Below are positions 17,069 through 21,830 of a stretch of DNA of 21,830 nt, piece after piece. Where the stretch lies: contig JAUCBJ010001735.1 in the NCBI GenBank assembly GCA_032718475.1, positions 1 through 21,830 on the forward strand. Direction: 5' to 3'. The notes below the pieces were generated by a model. It did not search any database. It saw nothing but the letters and a program-made list of their open reading frames with translations, and had not been told where the DNA came from. The DNA comes from Nemertoderma westbladi. Lineage: Eukaryota > Xenacoelomorpha > Nemertodermatida > Nemertodermatidae. Each line of letters begins with the position of its first letter. Position 1 is the stretch's first letter. The translations under genes were made by a program, and so were the position numbers.

Positions 17069-18836
17069 CCAGAGATTTGGTGTCCTCAGCAGTTAGAGCC
17101 CAGCATGGACTCCCGTAGAGGAGTACTGGAACTACTGCTGCTCTAAATAATCGGACCTTAAATTTCCGATTAATTCTCGGTGACTTCCAAATCCTGGAAA
17201 GCCTATTCAAGGCTGCGCATGCCTTTCCCTTACGTATTCGAAGGTCCTCACCTGACTTCCGGATCCATGATCCCAGGTAACAGAAGTCGTCCACATGCTC
17301 AAGCATACCATCCTTTGAACTTATGCTCATCCGATCAGAGACTTGCTGAGGACTTTCAAAGTTAACTGTCAGAATTTTTGTCTTTCTGGAGTTAATAAAA
17401 AGACCAACACTAGAAGCAGCATGTTCTAATGAGCTGAGGAGCCGTTGGGCTCCCTCTAATGATTCTGAGAGTACTCCTAAGTCATCAGCAAAGTCTAGAT
17501 CAGTTAGGTACTTGGCAGGATTTCCTCGACTTCTGGAGCCAGTAGGTGGAGTTATCATCACCCGATCATCATTATAATGATCTAAGGACATGCGTAGAAC
17601 ATAGTCAACCACAATAATGAACAAGAATGGTGCAAGTGTGTCTCCTTGGAAGACGCCCCATAACACTTCAAATGGTTCTGTGTCACCATCAACAGTAGAC
17701 ACAAATGTTGTCGAACCATCGTATACTGATCTGATTGCTGCAATAATTTCATCAGGAATCCCATATAATGAAAGTATGCTGAACATACGTGAGCGAGAGA
17801 CTGAATCAAAGGCCTTGAAGAAGTCAACAAAGATAACAGCCAGATGCCTGTCTTTCTTTTTTGCTAACTCTTCAATTATCCTTCTAAGTGCCAAAATGGG
17901 CTCCATGGTCCCACGACCTTTACGGAACCCATTCTGATTTCCACGGAGCAGTCTCTCAATGGGATCCCTGATGCGATTTAATAGAATCCTATTGTATAGC
18001 TTTGCAGCAATCGAGATCAATGAGATTCCCCGAAAAGAACCATAGAGTGTTAGGTTGCCATTCTTGGGAACTGGCACCAACTTATTTGTTTTCATTTCTT
18101 GTGGGACTCTTGTTGTTCGGTACATGTCTACTATGATGGGATAGATGAGCTTTAAACACTCAGGTACTTTAAAGACCTCAGGGGGAACACCATCTACTCC
18201 ACTGGCATGATTGGTCTTAATGCTCTTTGCAGCAGCCTTCACTTCTGCAAAGGAGATATCGCCAATGGGAATATCTGAGAGTACAGACTCAGACACTTTT
18301 ACTTCTATAAAGTTATCAGGCAATACCCTGTCATTATTGAGGAGCTTTTCAAAGTGGGCTTTCCAACCATTGACGCGATCGGCTGGTGATTCAGCCTTAA
18401 CCTTGGTGGTTGGTTGACTTTTCCGCCCAGTAAGCAGATTGATCGATTTCCATGCCTGGGATGATTGCCTGCTGTCGTCAGCATCATTGATGGCATCAAC
18501 CTGTTGGTTTATTAGCTCCTGTAGATTAGCAGAGTACTGCCTGTTCAGGGACCTAGATGCAGCCTTAACTGCATTCTTGGCCGCTGTAGTCTGTTTGAGT
18601 CGGGACTCTTTCTGCGCCTTATGAAGGTCATTTCGGCACTTCTGAATTTTGTTGTCAGTCCAGGGGGCCCTTTTCCTGTTTCGAGGGTATACAGGAACTG
18701 TTTCTGCAGCTGCTAACTTAACTGCTTCTGTAAAGGCAGTATAGCCCTCACAGTGATCTGCCGCCTCAGAGGCAAGAGCCTCATACCTGTTGCTCAGCTG
18801 TAGTGTGAAGCTGGATCTCACACTTGGCTGTTGCAA
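16989..18836 (-). CDS. LINE-2 reverse transcriptase (frameshifted at both ends)
   Basis: 615 residues open from 18836. A basic linker (residues 40-130, NRKRAPWTDNKIQKC) leads to the RT: SADRVNGWKAHFE-like thumb entry, SGVDGVPPEVFK, FRGISLISIAAKLYN, QNGFRKGRGTMEP, motif A FVDFFKAFDS, motif B GVFQGDTLAPFLF, motif C DFADD with both aspartates, then GLFINSRKTKIL and FCYLGSWI. It copies element RNA at a nicked target site. The last residues (after RRVHCV) are out of frame and end early; the true C-terminus is at 16712-17068. The N-terminus is cut from the endonuclease by another shift near 18830. Usual RTE-like elements carry EN and RT in one polypeptide of about 1,000 residues, which the three frames together would match. 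Confidence 0.9.
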   Translation of the reverse strand: MQQPSVRSSFTLQLSNRYEALASEAADHCEGYTAFTEAVKLAAAETVPVYPRNRKRAPWTDNKIQKCRNDLHKAQKESRLKQTTAAKNAVKAASRSLNRQYSANLQELINQQVDAINDADDSRQSSQAWKSINLLTGRKSQPTTKVKAESPADRVNGWKAHFEKLLNNDRVLPDNFIEVKVSESVLSDIPIGDISFAEVKAAAKSIKTNHASGVDGVPPEVFKVPECLKLIYPIIVDMYRTTRVPQEMKTNKLVPVPKNGNLTLYGSFRGISLISIAAKLYNRILLNRIRDPIERLLRGNQNGFRKGRGTMEPILALRRIIEELAKKKDRHLAVIFVDFFKAFDSVSRSRMFSILSLYGIPDEIIAAIRSVYDGSTTFVSTVDGDTEPFEVLWGVFQGDTLAPFLFIIVVDYVLRMSLDHYNDDRVMITPPTGSRSRGNPAKYLTDLDFADDLGVLSESLEGAQRLLSSLEHAASSVGLFINSRKTKILTVNFESPQQVSDRMSISSKDGMLEHVDDFCYLGSWIRKSGEDLRIRKGKACAALNRLSRIWKSPRINRKFKVRLFRAAVVPVLLYGSPCWALTAEDTKSLDGTFTRMLRRVHCVQVQCTHLQPDTI

Positions 18837-19843
18837 CAGAGAGGACCAGTCATGCCACGCAAGGCAGATTTCGTTGTTCTGCTAGCACGCAGACTAAGTC
18901 TTACCTTGGCCACAATAAGGCGGTGATCACTGGAGAAAGGTCGAAGTGTAAATGCATTACAGTCTTGTATAGAGCTCCTGTATTTCCTACGAAACAGAAT
19001 ATGGTCTATCTGGGACTTGTGACCACTGGGTCCACTATGAGTCCATAGCTTTCCAGTTCGCTTCTTGAACTGGGTTCCAGCCGAAAACAATCCATTTCCA
19101 GAGATAAAATCCTGAAGATGGACAGAATTTCGGTTAACACTATTGCTATAGACCCAGGGCGATGTAGGTGATTGATGCAGACTTGCATTAAAGTCTCCTA
19201 GGAATGTTAAGAATGCATGCTGATCCACTCCATCAGTAGCTGCTTGTAGATTGTGGTAGAAATTTTCTACCTCCTCTACAGGGGCAACACTAGTTGGAGA
19301 GTAGCACACAATCAGAACCACCTTAGGAAACTTCTTAGCCAGTCTTCCAGAACATGAGAAGTGGCAACGGATGATGCGGTTAGAGATTTGGTCTATTTTG
19401 TCCAATGCTGCATGTGCAGTTGGATTCATCAATAGACCAATTCCACCATTGCCACTATCATCTGCTGACGCGAGGGCGAGTCGCCAACCGCTCCCCATGT
19501 CCTTAATCAGAACCTCATCAGTCTGTCCAGTCTGCATTCGATGCTCTTGAACACCCACTGCGCTAAGAGAAAGCTTATCTGCCAAGGCAGTCAGCTCACC
19601 TTGTCGCATTGGGGACCCGAGTGTTAGGATGTTTACTGAGGCTAGTCTTGTGACTTGCCTCAGATTCACCAATGGCTTTGTTGGTCGGGGTGGAACATGT
19701 GAACCCTGATGAAAACTAATAGTACTTCTACTATGTACTTGTTGTCTGCTTGATATCTGCTTGTTATATTTGTCAAACCGAGAGACCATGTTACTTTTTA
19801 AATATTTTGTAAATACTTCACAAATAACTAACAATTTTGGCAA
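18818..19843 (-). CDS. LINE-2 APE-like endonuclease
   Basis: 341 residues from ATG 19843. It nicks target DNA to prime reverse transcription. The domain starts near residue 65: ASVNILTL (Asn), VGVQEHRM (Glu), a GSGWRLALAS strand, GGIGLLM, then VVLIVCYSPTS, FLGDFNAS (Asp, Asn), SQIDHILF (Asp) and FSSDHRLIVAKV (Asp-His). All expected catalytic positions are present. About 60 residues before the domain are basic and Ser/Gln-rich; ATGs at 19843 and 19789 are both possible starts. The frame overlaps RT by 19 bp and is probably one gene split by a frameshift: it runs off after LRGMTGPL. With only two frameshifts over about 3.1 kb, this is the youngest LINE here. Confidence 0.9.
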   Translation of the reverse strand: MPKLLVICEVFTKYLKSNMVSRFDKYNKQISSRQQVHSRSTISFHQGSHVPPRPTKPLVNLRQVTRLASVNILTLGSPMRQGELTALADKLSLSAVGVQEHRMQTGQTDEVLIKDMGSGWRLALASADDSGNGGIGLLMNPTAHAALDKIDQISNRIIRCHFSCSGRLAKKFPKVVLIVCYSPTSVAPVEEVENFYHNLQAATDGVDQHAFLTFLGDFNASLHQSPTSPWVYSNSVNRNSVHLQDFISGNGLFSAGTQFKKRTGKLWTHSGPSGHKSQIDHILFRRKYRSSIQDCNAFTLRPFSSDHRLIVAKVRLSLRASRTTKSALRGMTGPLCCNSQV

Positions 19844-21330
19844 GTTATACTAAGTTCTTGATAAAATTACAACTTTTCGACACTTTTCATAAATTTGTGT
19901 TAAGTATTTAACAAATCTATTGGGCCTATAGCTTTGAATGCTGCATCATGTAGAAGATAACACCGTGCCGGTACTGTCAGTGTCATTCTCCCATACACAC
20001 TTCCTGGGAACGGGTTGACGGTGACACAGTGGTGACAGGTCAGCAATCAGCCCATACAGATACGTCATAACGGTACTGACTGATGTCAATTCAACATTAC
20101 TTCCCTCTGATTTAAATATGTCTGCACTAACTCTCGATCAATTGATTCATATTGGAAGCAATAACCCTGGTTTATATCTCAACACTCAGAAAGCCGGGAA
20201 TACATTTTTAATTAGAGGAGCGTTTCAATGCGGAACAGTAACGTCGTGGTACTAAAAATATTACAGTAGTGTTTTGGACTCGGATAGCTTTGGATTTATA
20301 GATTTTGGGACCGCCACAAACTGCGGATTCACTACAAGAAGCGATTACAATGATATTCATTCTAAGCCGTTTTTACATACCGGATATCAATCTCCCACAT
20401 CAGAGGACGGAAGGTGAAGAACATGGTGGGGCGGTGTTAGTGATGACTGATGACCAAAGTCTATTAATTAGCTACAAGTTTATAGCTACAAAAGTCTATT
20501 TTTTGAGCATTTTTCATTCATCAAGGAACAACATGTTTTCCATGAATTCATTTTTTTTTATTTTTTTATTGTGTCTTGAGTACATTATTTTATCAACTGA
20601 TGATATTTTTTATTGCCTTTGCTTTACCTATTCCTCTTTATTATTGCTAAACTGTATGAGTGTATGCCGAGTGACTGTATGCCACGGGAATTTTTATTGG
20701 CTACAGAGCTTAGTAATTACTTTATTGTAATATATTATCGCAAAAGCATATTATTTGCAGTATCATGACGTATTAACTGAGCATGACTAGAATAATATTA
20801 TTCATTCATTTATTAATCATTATTTAGTTCATTGTGTTTATGAATTATTTTGCATTATTGTTCCTGCGAAATTTTCAGAAAAATAATTTATCGTCTATCG
20901 TCCGTTATTTATGGTTTTTATTATCAATATTTTTTGTAGTCTTTGTCTAATATAAAAAAGCGATTAATTATTTAACAGTTCTCGCTCATTGGAGTTTTTT
21001 GAATTGTTTGAATCATTTGTTTATCATTATTTGGTTAATTTTGTTTATGAATTATTTAGGATTATTGTTATCTTTCAATTAATGTTTGGTTCAAATAAAA
21101 TAATAATTATATTGGATATTATTGCTTGTTTTTTTTTAAGCTTTTTTAAGTTTTTTTGTAAGCGCATGGGGAGGGAAAGCGAAAATTATCAAGAGCTTTC
21201 TCTATACTTGGAAGACTTACAAAGTACTTATATTGGGCTTGCTAAACTTACCAAGTGAGAGTTATAAACTGTCGAATTTTCTAAGTACTGTTTAATTACT
21301 TGTTAATATTCCAAAGTACTTGCAATATTC
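19844..21330. other. AT-rich DNA, no recognisable gene
   Basis: Upstream of LINE-2 on its strand; the first part may be the LINE 5' untranslated region, but its limit was not found. Plus-strand frames at 20305-20730 (141 codons, hydrophobic, rich in Phe/Ile/Leu/Ser) and 20989-21258 (89 codons) reflect T-rich DNA and show no domain. T-runs occur at 20551-20569 and 21128-21157. Confidence 0.5.
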
Positions 21331-21723
21331 TTAGTAGAAATTAAGGGGCCGACTAGGCAGTAACTTAACAAATATAGTGTTAATTTTCAATAGGGAGTAG
21401 CCTCCAACTCCAGAATCCCTCTCCCCATCACAATCTGGCCTTCCTGGTGACCCAGGGTTTGGGCCAGAAAGGTCATCAGGAAAGGGACTCAAAGAATTGT
21501 TGGCTGCTCTCTCTCCAGTAGGGGGTGAGACAGGCAGCCGGTCAGGAGTTAACTGACGCCTGTGAGGCCGATTGTGTCCGGTAATTCCACTGGCCTCTAG
21601 TGGCCGGACCTCCGCATTGCTAATATAATCCATAGTGGGGGTTGGGGGGTGCTTTTTTGCCGAGTCAGCTCTCGGGGCAAATACCACACCGTGGTTTGCC
21701 ATTCCACAGGGTGGGTGTCGCAA
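21331..21723 (-). other. Proline-rich reading frame in a GC-richer block, unknown
   Basis: 130 codons on the minus strand, composition Pro/Arg/Gly/Ser-rich (PPTPTMDYI, RRQLTPDRLPVSPPTGE, GPNPGSPGRPD). The block from about 21340 to the right edge is clearly more GC-rich than its surroundings, so it may be the edge of another element or a 5' region of a retroelement on the minus strand. The domain is not recognised. The start is uncertain because the frame could open further right, beyond an upstream TGA. Confidence 0.35.
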
Positions 21724-21830
21724 TGGAGTCAGATATGAGGCCCATCACCCATATCTACTCTGGTGCACATGACCCACCATTGGCTGTGCAGCACATCTGC
21801 CTGGTCAGGCCATATACCCCTGCAGCCAAG

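Noticed and set aside
20305-20730. 141-codon plus-strand frame as a membrane protein
   Set aside because: Hydrophobic residues come from T-rich DNA; no start context, domain or neighbour supports it.

Overview
The window looks like nuclear DNA of an animal, probably a marine invertebrate. It is AT-rich and has no prokaryotic gene layout. It is packed with decayed LINE and Gypsy-type retroelements, a tRNA-related retroposon, satellites, a eukaryotic HECT ubiquitin-ligase exon and an integrase of a kind multicopy in fish, cnidarian and echinoderm genomes. The phylum cannot be read from the sequence. I see no intact single-copy host gene; this is a nest of transposons inside repeat-rich DNA.

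Layout. 1-1250: no gene seen. 1257-1970 (+): likely last exon of a G2E3-like HECT ligase. 2440-5662 (-): a 397-codon DDE integrase gene with two in-frame stops. A 5'-truncated LINE (LINE-1, 2529-4469, +) splits it at its last codons, flanked by an 88-bp direct duplication. 5831-7226: three kinds of tandem repeat (about 57, 62 and 68 bp) and a 22-G run. 7227-8652: nothing recognised. 8653-10765: a very uniform minisatellite, about 124 copies of a 17-bp unit.

11005 to about 16150 (-): a second LINE type (LINE-3, endonuclease plus reverse transcriptase), old and frameshifted, interrupted twice. A fold-back tRNA-related retroposon (15078-15748) has a 14-bp target-site duplication. A rearranged Gypsy piece (11396-13229) has its integrase finger on + and its gag-protease on -, and 66-bp direct duplications flank it. 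Reading LINE-3 across both insertions restores its reading frame, so they are later insertions into it.

16251-19843 (-): LINE-2, the best preserved element, of the same group as LINE-1. It has an APE-type endonuclease, a reverse transcriptase with its catalytic motifs, and a (TAG)n tail. A second copy of its last 400 bp follows in tandem with its own (TAG)n tail. 19844-21830: AT-rich DNA without a recognised gene, then a GC-richer block with a proline-rich reading frame of unknown nature.

Most notable: (1) two unrelated insertions carry unusually long target duplications (88 and 66 bp); (2) the Gypsy piece is an inverted chimera broken inside its zinc finger; (3) HECT and integrase genes face each other with their 3' ends about 470 bp apart and may be parts of one large DNA transposon; (4) LINE 3' ends are joined to (TAG)n tails. 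No new enzymatic system is demonstrated; the novelty is in the insertion structures.
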